A stretch of 64,000 nt of DNA from Crocinitomicaceae bacterium (GTDB taxonomy: Bacteria > Bacteroidota > Bacteroidia > Flavobacteriales_D > Crocinitomicaceae), in the NCBI GenBank assembly GCA_024643545.1, contig JAHEMR010000004.1, positions 1 through 64,000 on the forward strand, written 5' to 3'. The translations under genes were made by a program, and so were the position numbers. Below the pieces are notes generated by a model. It did not search any database. It worked only from the letters and a program-made list of their open reading frames with translations, and had not been told where the DNA came from. Each line of letters opens with the position of its first letter. Position 1 is the first letter of the stretch. Positions 8,946 to 18,228 of this stretch are shown one piece after another.

Positions 8946-11573
8946 ATGAACTATTGGTTATTCTTCATCACTTTTATTGTTAGCAACTTAGTCTGGACGC
9001 AAAACGTTCGGATTGAAGGCTCATGTGTGGGGAAGAAAAACAAGCCATTAGAAAATGTTCAAGTAAAGGTTAAACAATACCCGAACCTTTCACTTTTGAC
9101 AAATCAAGAAGGCAAATACGCCTTTGACGCAACCCTCGGCGACACCTTATTGATACAACTTTCCATTGATGATTTACGCGATCAACTTACAGTCATTGTC
9201 AAAAAAACCGAGCTGCAAATCATCCCTAAAGTGATTTTTGCTGTTTCCGAAAACAGAGAAGTGATTGTTCAATATGGATTAAATGATCCCTTCACACTTG
9301 ACAAATTACCTGCCCTAAAATACACTCAAATGGTCAATGTAGAAAAGGCCTTGGTGTACTCTACTGCAGCGACTTCGAATAATGAATTGACATCCAATTA
9401 CAATGTTCGAGGTGGTAATTACGATGAAAACTTGGTTTATGTGAATGGATTCTTGGTTTACCGTCCTTTTCTGACACGCAGTGGACAGCAAGAAGGAATG
9501 AGTTTTATTCACTCATCACTAGTTGAATCTGTGCGTTTTTCTGCAGGTGGATTCGATGCACAATATGGAGATCGTCTTAGTTCCGTTTTAGATATTACCT
9601 ATCGCACACCTGATAGTACAAAAGCAAGTAGCACTGTTTCACTTTTAGGAATTGAAGCACATGCGGAACAATCCGTTTCACCTCGATTTAATTACATTGT
9701 TGGTGCAAGGTATCGATCTAATGGGTATTTCTTAAATTCCCTTCCGACGAAAGGGGCTTACAATCCAGTATTTGCGGATGCTCAGATTTTAACGAATTAT
9801 TCACTAACTGAGAAACTAACGTTTAGTCTTCTTGGACATTTCTCATCGAACGCGTATCGTTTTAGTCCACAAACGTCTGAATCTGATTTTGGAACTGCAA
9901 ATGAAGCATACCGCTTAATGATTTATTACGACGGAAAAGAAGCAACCAAATTTCAAACAGCAATGGGTGGCGCATCGTTAAAATATGTGCCAAACAAGCG
10001 AACTCAATTAGATTTTTATGTTTCTGCTTTTAATACGGATGAAAAGGAATACTTTGACATACAAGGTCAATATTACATCAATCAATTGGAAACAGATCCT
10101 TCCAAAGAACAATATGGTGATTCCATCGCTACGCTCGGTGTGGGTACGTTTTTAAATCATGCAAGAAACCGTTTAAATGCAACTATCCTCAGCGTTTATC
10201 ACAACGGTTCCGTTCAATTATTCAATGGCTTCACCGATGATGCTCAGCTGCATTCACGCACCTCGACCATCAAATGGGGAGCTCAAGTGCAGCGCGATTA
10301 CTTTACAGATGTTCTCAGCGAATGGCGCATGATTGATTCAGCTGGATATAGTTTACCACAAACCACCGATCAAGAGGTGACACTATATGAAACAATTAAA
10401 GGAAATTTAAATTTAACGAACTACAAGTTTAGTGGCTTTGGGCAATGGAATCTAACTTGGTCAGCAACGAAAAAAAACTATGCGGTTAATATTCTGAAAA
10501 AATTCAAAACAGATGAAGTTAAGTCCGTTCAAGAATATTCAAAAGTCATTAAGGAATCGAATAGTAAAGTGGCACTTTCTACCGGACTCAGGGCTGGATA
10601 TACCGCAATTAACCATGAGCCTTATTTTACACCACGGTTTAGTTTAAGCTATTTCCCAAGGGCATATATGGTTCAAAATAACCGTATTGTGCGAAGAAAT
10701 TTAAGTTACAGATTATCAAGTGGACTTTACTATCAACCACCTTTTTACCGGGAATTTAGGACATTTGACGGTAAATTAAATACGTCTGTTCGCGCCCAAA
10801 AATCGGTACATGTTGTAGCTGCTACCGATTTGTTTTTTGAAATGTGGGGCAGGGAAAAACCATTTAAATTCACGGGAGAACTTTACTACAAATACTTATG
10901 GGATGTCAACCCGTATGAAATTGAAAACGTTCGCACAAGGTATTATGCGGATAACAATGCTGTAGCTTACGCCTATGGTATGGACATGAATGTTCACGGA
11001 GAATTCGTCAAAGGAATCGAGTCTTTCTTCAAGGTTGGATTGATGCGTACACGTGAAGATATTTTAAACGATCACTACACAGAGTTCTTTAATGCCGCAG
11101 GTGAACGCATCATTTTTGGCTATAGTGAAGACCAAGTCGTTGTGGATAGCAACGTTGTTTATCCAGGATACATTCCTCGTCCAACGGATCAATTACTCAC
11201 CATCGGTGCACTTGTCCAAGACCAAATGCCCGGATTTGAGCAATTCAGCGTTCAAATGGGCTTGCAGTTTGGATCAAGACTTCCATATGGACCGCCAGAT
11301 TTTACGCGGTACAAAGATACTTTACGCATGAAATCTTATTTCCGAGTTGACCTTGGTTTATCCTACGATTTGTTAAAAGGTGGTAAATTGTCAAAAACAT
11401 CCTTTATGAAAAAATGTGAGGCGGCATCTATATCCCTTGAAATTTTCAATTTATTGGGAATCAATAATGTCCTATCAAAACAATGGATTCAAGATGTAGA
11501 GGGGAAATACTACGCCATTCCAAATTATTTGACCTCGCGAAGATTCAACCTAAAGTTGAGCATCTCAATTTAA
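8946..11573 (+). CDS. TonB-dependent receptor with carboxypeptidase-regulatory domain
   Basis: 875 residues. The signal peptide ends ...NLVWTQ. A CarboxypepD_reg-like domain (about 20-90, VQVKVKQYPNLSLLTNQEG region) is followed by a plug domain (about 120-215, with NYNVRGGNYDENLVYVNG) and a long outer-membrane barrel ending in ...LKLSISI. Length and order are usual for Bacteroidota TonB-dependent transporters. No SusD-like partner is adjacent, so a glycan-utilisation role is not supported; the ligand is unknown. TAACTTTG at 8933-8940 ends 5 bases before the ATG. The 3' end overlaps the convergent response-regulator gene by 9 bases. Confidence 0.92.
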   Translation: MNYWLFFITFIVSNLVWTQNVRIEGSCVGKKNKPLENVQVKVKQYPNLSLLTNQEGKYAFDATLGDTLLIQLSIDDLRDQLTVIVKKTELQIIPKVIFAVSENREVIVQYGLNDPFTLDKLPALKYTQMVNVEKALVYSTAATSNNELTSNYNVRGGNYDENLVYVNGFLVYRPFLTRSGQQEGMSFIHSSLVESVRFSAGGFDAQYGDRLSSVLDITYRTPDSTKASSTVSLLGIEAHAEQSVSPRFNYIVGARYRSNGYFLNSLPTKGAYNPVFADAQILTNYSLTEKLTFSLLGHFSSNAYRFSPQTSESDFGTANEAYRLMIYYDGKEATKFQTAMGGASLKYVPNKRTQLDFYVSAFNTDEKEYFDIQGQYYINQLETDPSKEQYGDSIATLGVGTFLNHARNRLNATILSVYHNGSVQLFNGFTDDAQLHSRTSTIKWGAQVQRDYFTDVLSEWRMIDSAGYSLPQTTDQEVTLYETIKGNLNLTNYKFSGFGQWNLTWSATKKNYAVNILKKFKTDEVKSVQEYSKVIKESNSKVALSTGLRAGYTAINHEPYFTPRFSLSYFPRAYMVQNNRIVRRNLSYRLSSGLYYQPPFYREFRTFDGKLNTSVRAQKSVHVVAATDLFFEMWGREKPFKFTGELYYKYLWDVNPYEIENVRTRYYADNNAVAYAYGMDMNVHGEFVKGIESFFKVGLMRTREDILNDHYTEFFNAAGERIIFGYSEDQVVVDSNVVYPGYIPRPTDQLLTIGALVQDQMPGFEQFSVQMGLQFGSRLPYGPPDFTRYKDTLRMKSYFRVDLGLSYDLLKGGKLSKTSFMKKCEAASISLEIFNLLGINNVLSKQWIQDVEGKYYAIPNYLTSRRFNLKLSISI

Positions 11574-12242
11574 AGAAGGAGCAAATAGAAATTTGTTCGG
11601 GGAAACCAGTTCTGTTTTCACCGCATACATCACAATTCCAGCGGTATTCTTCACCCCTAATTTCGCCATGATATTTTTTCGATGGGTATTAACCGTATGC
11701 TTGCTTAAAAATAATTGTTCCGCAATGATTTCGTTGGTATGTCCTTCGGCGATTAATACAATGATTTCATTTTCTCTTTCAGACAAAACTACGGGTTCAC
11801 AACTGAAGGAATCAAAGTCTAAATCATTCACATCAATGTTTGCTCGCTGAATCGTTTCCAATATTTGACCACAAAAAAACTTGTTCCCACGACTCGTTTC
11901 ACGAACTGCATTAACGATCTCACTTAACTCACAATCCTTCTTCACATAACTTGTCACGCCTGATCGAAGTGCATCAACTAATGTTTGTGCATTTTGAGCA
12001 CTTGTAACTGCTAAAAACTTAAGATTCGGATACTTTATGGATATGCGCTGAATCGAATCAATGGTGAATCCATCGGAGGTGAAATCAATTAATACGACTG
12101 TCGCTCCAAAAGTAGCAAGCTGTGCGATCAGTTCTTTTTCACTTCTAGCTTCACCTACAATGGTTACGTTCAACTCCGCAGTTAATACTGTTCGAAGTCC
12201 AAGTCTGATTAAATCATTGCTATCTGCTAAAATTAAATTCAC
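11565..12242 (-). CDS. NarL/FixJ-type response regulator
   Basis: 225 residues from the GTG at 12242. The receiver domain starts MNLILADSNDLIRLG; the predicted phospho-acceptor is D53 (VVLIDF) and the switch lysine lies in SYVKKD. The C-terminal LuxR helix-turn-helix has LSERENEIIVLIAEG, then IAEQLFLSKHTVNTHR. The frame extends upstream to a TTG at 12296, but those residues are unlike a receiver domain and include a TACCTTTG promoter-like box, so the GTG is preferred. No histidine kinase gene is adjacent; the partner and regulon are unknown. Confidence 0.88.
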   Translation of the reverse strand: MNLILADSNDLIRLGLRTVLTAELNVTIVGEARSEKELIAQLATFGATVVLIDFTSDGFTIDSIQRISIKYPNLKFLAVTSAQNAQTLVDALRSGVTSYVKKDCELSEIVNAVRETSRGNKFFCGQILETIQRANIDVNDLDFDSFSCEPVVLSERENEIIVLIAEGHTNEIIAEQLFLSKHTVNTHRKNIMAKLGVKNTAGIVMYAVKTELVSPNKFLFAPSLN

Positions 12243-12262
12243 CTTATTTAGAATTGATATAA

Positions 12263-12270
12263 ACAAAGGT
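12263..12270 (-). promoter_or_regulatory. candidate -7 box for the response regulator gene
   Basis: On the minus strand TACCTTTG, about 20 bases before the GTG start, fits TAnnTTTG. A TTG lies about 22 bases further upstream. Coordinates may be off by a base or two. Confidence 0.4.
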
Positions 12271-12346
12271 ACGGGAGATTTAAAAACAAACCACAAAAAT
12301 GAAGGTGTATTTTCAACAAGGTATTCACAAGTTCAATGGAAGAAGC

Positions 12347-12354
12347 TACCTTTG
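12347..12354 (+). promoter_or_regulatory. candidate -7 box for sua5
   Basis: TACCTTTG ends 4 bases before the preferred GTG start at 12359. It could be chance, because it lies within the alternative longer reading frame. Confidence 0.3.
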
Positions 12355-12358
12355 TTCA

Positions 12359-13321
12359 GTGAAAACAGAAATTGGACAAGATATTCAACAAGCGATTTCC
12401 TTTTTGAAACAAGGGGAAACAGTAGCGATACCAACCGAAACAGTATATGGGTTAGCCGCTGATGCAACGAATGAAGATGCCATTCTTAAGATTTTTGAAG
12501 CAAAAGGACGTCCAACTTCAAACCCACTCATTCTGCATTTCCCAAGCATTCAAGCACTATTTCCTTATGTGGCAGAATTTCCGGAAACTTTGTTAAAGTT
12601 GGCGGAACAATTTAGTCCAGGACCTCTTACCTTTGTTTTACCCAAAAGTTCTTTGGTTCCTTCCTTAATTACAGCAGGACAAGAAACAGTAGCCGTTCGT
12701 GTTCCGGAACATCCCATGACCTTAGAATTACTCCGCACAATTGATTTCCCGATTGCTGCGCCAAGTGCAAACCGTTATGGGGGCATTAGCCCAACAACAG
12801 CCGGACATGTTCAATCGCAACTTAACGGTAAAATCCCCTACATTTTAGATGGCGGGGCTTGTCAAACTGGACTGGAATCGACCATTATTGGCTTAGCCGA
12901 TGGAAAAGTCATTGTGTATCGTCTCGGTGGAATTTCCATTGAATCATTGAGTGACTCTTTAGGATACGCTCCTGAAGTAAAAAACGAAATGCATCACGGT
13001 GTACGAACAAGCGGCATGGTCAAATACCATTACGCAACAGAAACACCGTTGTATTTTATGGATTCAAACCAACTGGACTTTCAAGATACAGATGGTGTTA
13101 TATTATTTTCTCAAGAAAGACTTTCTTCACTTTCTATTGAGACATTCGTTTTAAGTGAAAATGGAGACATGAACGAGGCGGCGAAAAATTTGTATGCCGC
13201 ACTTCACGAAATGGATCAACGTAATTACACACGCATTTTTATTGAAGAATTCCCCAACGTTGGACTCGGAAAAACGATGAATGACCGTTTAAAAAGAGCA
13301 ACAGCTAAATTTCAATTGTAG
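12359..13321 (+). CDS. sua5: L-threonylcarbamoyladenylate synthase (Sua5/YrdC/YciO)
   Basis: Makes threonylcarbamoyl-AMP from threonine, bicarbonate and ATP for the t6A37 modification of ANN-decoding tRNAs. The YrdC domain (first ~190 residues) shows PTETVYGLAADA, KGRPTSNPLILH and AAPSANRYGGISPT. A C-terminal Sua5 domain (about 205-320) makes this the long form. The frame begins at ATG 12299, but its first 20 residues are unlike the family; GTG at 12359 yields the common start TEIGQDIQQA and 320 residues. Divergent from the response regulator. Confidence 0.92.
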   Translation: MKTEIGQDIQQAISFLKQGETVAIPTETVYGLAADATNEDAILKIFEAKGRPTSNPLILHFPSIQALFPYVAEFPETLLKLAEQFSPGPLTFVLPKSSLVPSLITAGQETVAVRVPEHPMTLELLRTIDFPIAAPSANRYGGISPTTAGHVQSQLNGKIPYILDGGACQTGLESTIIGLADGKVIVYRLGGISIESLSDSLGYAPEVKNEMHHGVRTSGMVKYHYATETPLYFMDSNQLDFQDTDGVILFSQERLSSLSIETFVLSENGDMNEAAKNLYAALHEMDQRNYTRIFIEEFPNVGLGKTMNDRLKRATAKFQL

Positions 13322-13341
13322 TAAAAACAAAAAAATAGGGC

Positions 13342-13372
13342 ATAAAAAAAGCCATCATATTTGATGGCTTTT
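13342..13372 (-). terminator. terminator after rpmE2, possibly bidirectional
   Basis: 10-bp perfect stem AAAGCCATCA/TGATGGCTTT (13348-13357 with 13362-13371, loop of 4). It has a strong T-run on the minus strand and a short one on the plus strand, so it may also end the sua5 message. Confidence 0.85.
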
Positions 13373-13392
13373 GAATATGTAGTATCAACCTA

Positions 13393-13647
13393 TTATTTAA
13401 GGTGACGTCCGTAACGGTTTTTGAATTTATCAATACGTCCTGCAGTATCCACGAACTGTGCAATACCAGTAAAGAACGGGTGCGATTTGTGAGAGATATC
13501 CAATTTGAATAGAGGATACTCATTTCCATCTTCCCATTGAATGGTTTCTTTAGTAGTTGCACATGATGGGCACAAAAACGCATATTCATTAGACATGTCT
13601 TTAAACACAACAAGTCTGTAATCTTCTGGGTGTATATCTTTTTTCAT
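13393..13647 (-). CDS. rpmE2: 50S ribosomal protein L31 type B
   Basis: 84 residues, the length of type B L31. YRLVVFKDMSN, the TKETI segment, YPLFKLDIS, HPFFTG and DTAGRIDKF are all diagnostic. Type B proteins normally lack the zinc-binding cysteines of type A; this one has C26-x-x-C29 (FLCPSC) in the middle, a single CxxC that cannot by itself complete a four-cysteine site. Own terminator; monocistronic. Confidence 0.95.
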   Translation of the reverse strand: MKKDIHPEDYRLVVFKDMSNEYAFLCPSCATTKETIQWEDGNEYPLFKLDISHKSHPFFTGIAQFVDTAGRIDKFKNRYGRHLK

Positions 13648-13803
13648 TTGACTGAGTTTCTAATTCGAAAATGGATTGCAAATTTAGCTATTTCTTTTTG
13701 ATAAACAAGCAAAAACACAAATTTCCTTTCATTTTTCTATCATTTGAACAATTAATGGGTGATAAATTCTGAAAATCGTTGGTTTCTCGGGGTATTGAGC
13801 ACC

Positions 13804-13811
13804 TACATTTG
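13804..13811 (+). promoter_or_regulatory. candidate promoter of the lpxD-like/phosphatase operon
   Basis: TACATTTG (consensus TAnnTTTG) ends 14 bases before the ATG at 13826. A TTG at 13779-13781 lies 22 bases upstream, slightly longer than the usual spacer. Confidence 0.5.
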
Positions 13812-13825
13812 TCCAGATTTATCAG

Positions 13826-14725
13826 ATGAAATTCAACACAAAACAAGACATTCGTTCAATCGCTGCTTTACTCGATTGTAAAATTACGGGTAATACAGAA
13901 ATCCTCGTTACTGGAATCAATGAAATCCATATGGTTGAACCAGGTGACATTGTCTTTGTGGATCATCCAAAATATTATCAAAAAGCACTTGAATCCGCAG
14001 CAAGCGTGGTATTAATTAACCAAGAAGTGCCTTCTCCAGAAGGGAAAACACTGCTAATACACCCAACGCCATTCAAGGCTTTTAACTTTCTTATTGAACA
14101 TTTTGTAAGTCAGCTTCCAAATAAAGAAGCTAAGGTGCATCCAACTGCCACCGTTTACCCAAACGTTTTTCTTGGGAAAAATGTCACGATTGGCGAACAC
14201 TGCATTCTTCACGCCGGCGCATATATTGCAGATGAAACAACCATTGAGTCACATGTGATAATTGGTCCAAACAGCGTCATTGGTCACGATGCTTTCTATT
14301 ACCAGAAAAAAGATGCTGCCTATAACCGCCTCATTTCATGTGGAGGTGTTCACCTTAAAAAAAACGTAGAAATAGGCGCGTTGTGTACGATTGACCGTGG
14401 TGTAACAGGCATTACGCATATTGGAGAGGGGTCTAAAATCGATAATCAAGTTCACATTGGACACGATACGCAAATCGGAACGAACGTACTTATTGCCGCA
14501 GGATGTGGAATTTCTGGATGTGTGGAAATCGGTAACGATGTTACAATCTGGGGACAAGTTGGAATGGCAAGTGGTGTTAAAATCGCTGATGGTGCGACCA
14601 TTCTGGGCCAATCCGGTGTAACAAAGAACATTTCTGAAGGAACAGAATATTTCGGAACTCCAGCCGGACCAGCAAAACAGAAATTCAAAGAATTGGCCTT
14701 TTTAAGAAATCACGTCAACTTGTAA
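13826..14725 (+). CDS. LpxD-like UDP-3-O-acylglucosamine N-acyltransferase
   Basis: 299 residues. An LpxD N-terminal uridine-binding domain (about 10-95) is followed by a left-handed beta-helix of hexapeptide repeats (about 103-255). Canonical LpxD transfers a 3-hydroxyacyl chain to UDP-3-O-acylglucosamine in lipid A synthesis. IDNQVHIGHD (H213) aligns with the catalytic-His region of E. coli LpxD, and TIDRG is conserved. It is shorter than E. coli LpxD (341), and Bacteroidota often carry a second shorter paralog. Because it sits apart from lpxA/lpxC and next to a signalling phosphatase, it may be that paralog rather than the main LpxD; a symbol is withheld. Confidence 0.82.
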   Translation: MKFNTKQDIRSIAALLDCKITGNTEILVTGINEIHMVEPGDIVFVDHPKYYQKALESAASVVLINQEVPSPEGKTLLIHPTPFKAFNFLIEHFVSQLPNKEAKVHPTATVYPNVFLGKNVTIGEHCILHAGAYIADETTIESHVIIGPNSVIGHDAFYYQKKDAAYNRLISCGGVHLKKNVEIGALCTIDRGVTGITHIGEGSKIDNQVHIGHDTQIGTNVLIAAGCGISGCVEIGNDVTIWGQVGMASGVKIADGATILGQSGVTKNISEGTEYFGTPAGPAKQKFKELAFLRNHVNL

Positions 14726-14727
14726 CT

Positions 14728-15951
14728 ATGAGGTTTAGCGTAGGAAACGAATTGCTGTCTCAACTTGAAATGAAAGATAATCGCCTTCATTCCTTATTGG
14801 AAATTACGAACGCGCTGAATTCCAATTTACCCGTTGAATCCTTGTTTAAAATCTTCTCTTTTATCTTAAAGGAGCAGCTCAGCTTTAGTCGTTTTGTGTT
14901 AATTATCAAAGAAGAGGAATGGCATTGTCCTGTAAAAGTTGGTTACAAAGGAAAAGTTGACCTGCAATTAGTCGAAACTGAACTCTATCGCTTTAAAGAA
15001 ATCACTTTAGTTGAATCATCAAACTCAACCTTACTAAATGACTTTCAATCCGTTATTCCAGTTAGTCACCAAGGTAAACCCCTCGCCTACCTACTAATTT
15101 CAACCGTCGGAAAAAAGGAAGACTTAGAACCATCGCATTTCTCCTTTGCTCAAACCTTGGCAAATATCATTTCAGTAGCGGTTGAAAATAACCGACTCGT
15201 CAAACAGCACATTATTAAAGAACGGATTTCAAAGGAACTTGAAGTTGCTTCAGAAATGCAAAAAATGCTTTTCCCCTCAGAACTCCCTTCGAACCGCAAA
15301 ATGGATCTTTCCGGGCGTTACATACCAAGGCATGCGATTGGTGGTGATTATTATGACTTCATTCCATTAGGAGACGAAGAATACATCATTTGTATTGGTG
15401 ACGTGAGTGGAAAAGGAATCAGTGCGGCAATGTTAATGGCAAATTTCCAAGCAACAATTCGAACACTTTTCAAATACCAGCGATTTGAGATGTCTTTTTT
15501 GATGGAAGAATTGAATAAACTCGTCATGAAAAGTGCCAAAGGAGAGAAATTCATCACATTCTTTTTAGCGCATTACAATGCCTACACGAGAAAAATGACG
15601 TATGTAAATGCTGGACACAATCACCCAATTCTTCTAAACGGAAGAAAAGTAACCATGCTGAAAGATGGATGCATCGGCCTAGGAATGTTAGACGAACTTC
15701 CGAGCATTAAAATAGGAAAACTTGTCCTGAATCCGAATACGACTTTCGTACTCTTCACAGATGGTGTAGTTGAATTGGAAAATGAGGAGGGAGAACAATT
15801 TGGCGTGGAACGATTAATCAAAAATGTTCAAGCTTATTCGCCTTTAAAAATGGAGGACATGAACAATATTATTTTCTCCAAACTTGAAGATTGGAAAGGT
15901 CCACTGAATTATGTGGACGACACGGCTATTTTCAGCTGTAAGTTCTTTTAA
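14728..15951 (+). CDS. GAF-like sensor with SpoIIE/RsbU-type PP2C phosphatase
   Basis: 407 residues. A divergent GAF-like domain covers about 20-165, a helical linker (KERISKELEVASEMQKML) about 170-190, and a PP2C phosphatase domain 195-407. Metal-binding motifs are present: GGDYYDF, GDVSGKG, TDGVVE and YVDDTAI. Such enzymes dephosphorylate serine/threonine on anti-sigma-antagonist or related proteins. Starts 2 bases after the LpxD-like stop, so co-transcribed. No anti-sigma factor or STAS protein is nearby. Convergent with the PorV/PorQ gene, 2 bases apart. Confidence 0.88.
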   Translation: MRFSVGNELLSQLEMKDNRLHSLLEITNALNSNLPVESLFKIFSFILKEQLSFSRFVLIIKEEEWHCPVKVGYKGKVDLQLVETELYRFKEITLVESSNSTLLNDFQSVIPVSHQGKPLAYLLISTVGKKEDLEPSHFSFAQTLANIISVAVENNRLVKQHIIKERISKELEVASEMQKMLFPSELPSNRKMDLSGRYIPRHAIGGDYYDFIPLGDEEYIICIGDVSGKGISAAMLMANFQATIRTLFKYQRFEMSFLMEELNKLVMKSAKGEKFITFFLAHYNAYTRKMTYVNAGHNHPILLNGRKVTMLKDGCIGLGMLDELPSIKIGKLVLNPNTTFVLFTDGVVELENEEGEQFGVERLIKNVQAYSPLKMEDMNNIIFSKLEDWKGPLNYVDDTAIFSCKFF

Positions 15952-15953
15952 AC

Positions 15954-17036
15954 TTATTTCCCAAACTGAAAACGCAGTGAAAAAACATGTGTGAAATAAC
16001 TTGTTTTCACATCTCCTAATCGCGTAAATGCGTAATCGAGTTGCATGTTTTTCAATTTCACTCCTATCCCCATGTTCGGTTGAAAACCCCAATACGTTGA
16101 TTGGTCAAAATTTTTGAATTGTTGAATGTTGGAAACACCACCACGAACTTTGACCAGGTTTTTATAATTTAAACAGAGTCCCATATGTGGGTCAAAGGAA
16201 GCGACTTTCGTTTTTAATAATACATTGCGTTGACCATCTGTTGTCATGTCTAGATCGACTTCAGTAGCCAAGTTCAGTCCTTTTTTACCTATATCCCAAT
16301 TACCAGATGCTGCAAATATGAAACGCGGTAAGGTAAGTTCGATTCCATTTTTTGGAAGTTCATTTTGCGTAGCTTGAAAAACAGATTGCATTTCCGGACT
16401 CAAATCAAAAACCCATGCGTTAAAGGTAGAAGTTACATCCCTCGCCATAAGTCCGAACTTCCAATGTTTGGGAAGTTGGTATTGCCAACCTGCATCTAAG
16501 CCGAATCCCCACGAATGGGCAAAATCCCCAATATTCCGATAGATTATTTTTGCATTTCCACCGATGCTCATTCCTTTGATTTTCATTCGTTTGGCATACG
16601 AACCAATAAAGGCGTAATCTGCAGCGGTGAATAATTGAACATTATCATAATTGATCACACCATTATTATCAATCAGTTGTGTTGTATTGGGAATGTCATC
16701 GACCCCGAAGCGAACAAACGAAAATCCAAGCACATGGTCCTCATCTACCTTATAACTAAACGCTGCATGGTCATATTTAGCGATTCCTGCGAAATATTCA
16801 GAGTGCATTAAACCCGCTTCAATTTTCGCTTTTTGTTGAATAAGTCCTGCCGGATTCCAGTAGGATGCATTGACACCTTCTGTACTTGCCACAACTGCAT
16901 TTCCCATAGAAAAAGCATCTGCGCCAACTCCTAGCGTTAAAAATTCATTGGAATATTTCGGTGCTAAATCTCCTTGAGTCCATGATACGCAGGAAAAAAA
17001 ACAACACACTAAAACGGTACAACTAAATTTATTCAT
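15954..17036 (-). CDS. PorV/PorQ-family outer membrane protein
   Basis: 360 residues from the ATG at 17036; the open frame continues upstream to 17105, but the internal ATG starts a clean signal peptide (MNKFSCTVLVCCFFSCVSWTQ, cleaved near TQ). The first mature part has the family pattern: LTLGVGADAFSMGNAVVAS and ASYWNPAGL. The rest is amphipathic strands ending in FSLRFQFGK, as in a beta-barrel. PorV shuttles T9SS cargo and PorQ helps in attachment; the sequence does not settle which. It fits the presence of T9SS cargo proteins in this window. Confidence 0.82.
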   Translation of the reverse strand: MNKFSCTVLVCCFFSCVSWTQGDLAPKYSNEFLTLGVGADAFSMGNAVVASTEGVNASYWNPAGLIQQKAKIEAGLMHSEYFAGIAKYDHAAFSYKVDEDHVLGFSFVRFGVDDIPNTTQLIDNNGVINYDNVQLFTAADYAFIGSYAKRMKIKGMSIGGNAKIIYRNIGDFAHSWGFGLDAGWQYQLPKHWKFGLMARDVTSTFNAWVFDLSPEMQSVFQATQNELPKNGIELTLPRFIFAASGNWDIGKKGLNLATEVDLDMTTDGQRNVLLKTKVASFDPHMGLCLNYKNLVKVRGGVSNIQQFKNFDQSTYWGFQPNMGIGVKLKNMQLDYAFTRLGDVKTSYFTHVFSLRFQFGK

Positions 17037-17143
17037 GTGACAATAACTTATTTTTCCATTAAAAATTGTGTCAAAAGCACAAATCAACACATAATAACCG
17101 TTCAAATTTCAGATTTATTCTAAATTTACCCGAAATATTTAAC

Positions 17144-17992
17144 ATGTTTGGACTTGCGAATTTACTAACTGCCGCGAATTTATGTTGCGGAATCGTTTCA
17201 ATTATTTTCACATTGAGTGGGCGATTGGATTTAGCAGCGATGTTTTTACTCTTTTCTGTCGTAGCTGATTTTGCGGATGGCTTTGTTGCAAGACTTACTA
17301 AAACGAGTGGTGAACTTGGAAAACAACTGGATTCGTTGGCTGATGTTGTCTCTTTTGGTGTTGCCCCTGGGATCTTCATGATGGTTATGATCGTTCTCGG
17401 AGTTGACTACAGTGCAGTCATCGATTTGAAACTCACCAATTCGGTTGAGGACACCCAAAAATACTTCGTTTTCAACCAAATCATGGCTTGGTTCGCTTCC
17501 TTGTCTTACGATGTCAATAACTCCTTTAATGCATCCATTAAATTCCTTCCATTTACGGCATTGATGATTCCATTTTTTTCCATGTTCCGATTGGCGAAAT
17601 TCAATATAGACAAGCGTCAAAGCGATAAATTCATTGGTGTCCCAACGCCATTGAGCACTTTCTTCTTTTTATTTTTTCCTTTGTATTTCTGGTATCAAAA
17701 AGAAAACTGGGGACACCAAAGTGACTTTATTTATGGGCTTTTCGATTGTTACACCCTTGCGGGCATATCCGTATTGTTCTCGATCCTAATGATTGCTCCA
17801 CTTCCACTTATTGCCTTGAAATTTAAATCTTGGACTTGGCGTGAAAACACCTATCGATACTTACTTGTTATCATTTCGTTGATAAGTATTCCTATTTTCT
17901 TTATCTGGTCGATTCCAATAATTGTAATTTTGTACCTGATTTTATCTATCATTGAACACAATCAAAGTAAAAAACATGAAATTCAAAGCTGA
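17144..17992 (+). CDS. pssA: CDP-diacylglycerol-serine O-phosphatidyltransferase
   Basis: 282 residues. Makes phosphatidylserine, precursor of phosphatidylethanolamine, at the inner membrane. The CDP-alcohol phosphotransferase signature D-x2-DG-x2-AR-x8-G-x3-D-x3-D is intact (ADFADGFVAR ... GKQLDSLAD, about residues 41-67). Several hydrophobic helices follow. The frame opens with a TTG at 17066; the ATG at 17144 is preferred as it begins the first helix. Overlaps purS by 17 bases. Confidence 0.93.
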   Translation: MFGLANLLTAANLCCGIVSIIFTLSGRLDLAAMFLLFSVVADFADGFVARLTKTSGELGKQLDSLADVVSFGVAPGIFMMVMIVLGVDYSAVIDLKLTNSVEDTQKYFVFNQIMAWFASLSYDVNNSFNASIKFLPFTALMIPFFSMFRLAKFNIDKRQSDKFIGVPTPLSTFFFLFFPLYFWYQKENWGHQSDFIYGLFDCYTLAGISVLFSILMIAPLPLIALKFKSWTWRENTYRYLLVIISLISIPIFFIWSIPIIVILYLILSIIEHNQSKKHEIQS

Positions 17993-18227
17993 AATTGATG
18001 TAATGCCATTAGACGCACTACTAGACCCTCAAGGAAAAGCAGTATCTCAATCCATGAAAAACATCGGTTTATCCGAAATTGACGGTGTGCGCATCGGGAA
18101 ACACATTCGCTTGTTTATTGAAGCTGATTCAATGGCTTCAGCTGAAGAAAAAGTAACGGTGGCTTGTCAAAAAATGTTGGCAAATCAAATCATGGAAAGC
18201 TTCCACTTCACTGTTACTGAAGCATAA
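17976..18227 (+). CDS. purS: phosphoribosylformylglycinamidine synthase subunit PurS
   Basis: 83 residues, the small structural subunit of the three-part FGAM synthase (PurS, PurQ, PurL) in purine synthesis. VMPLDALLDPQGKAV and LSEIDGVRIGKHI are typical. An upstream TTG (17952) is in frame; the ATG at 17976 is the normal family start and sits within the end of pssA. purQ is at 54.4 kb and purL is not in the window. Confidence 0.92.
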   Translation: MKFKAEIDVMPLDALLDPQGKAVSQSMKNIGLSEIDGVRIGKHIRLFIEADSMASAEEKVTVACQKMLANQIMESFHFTVTEA

Positions 18228-18228
18228 T

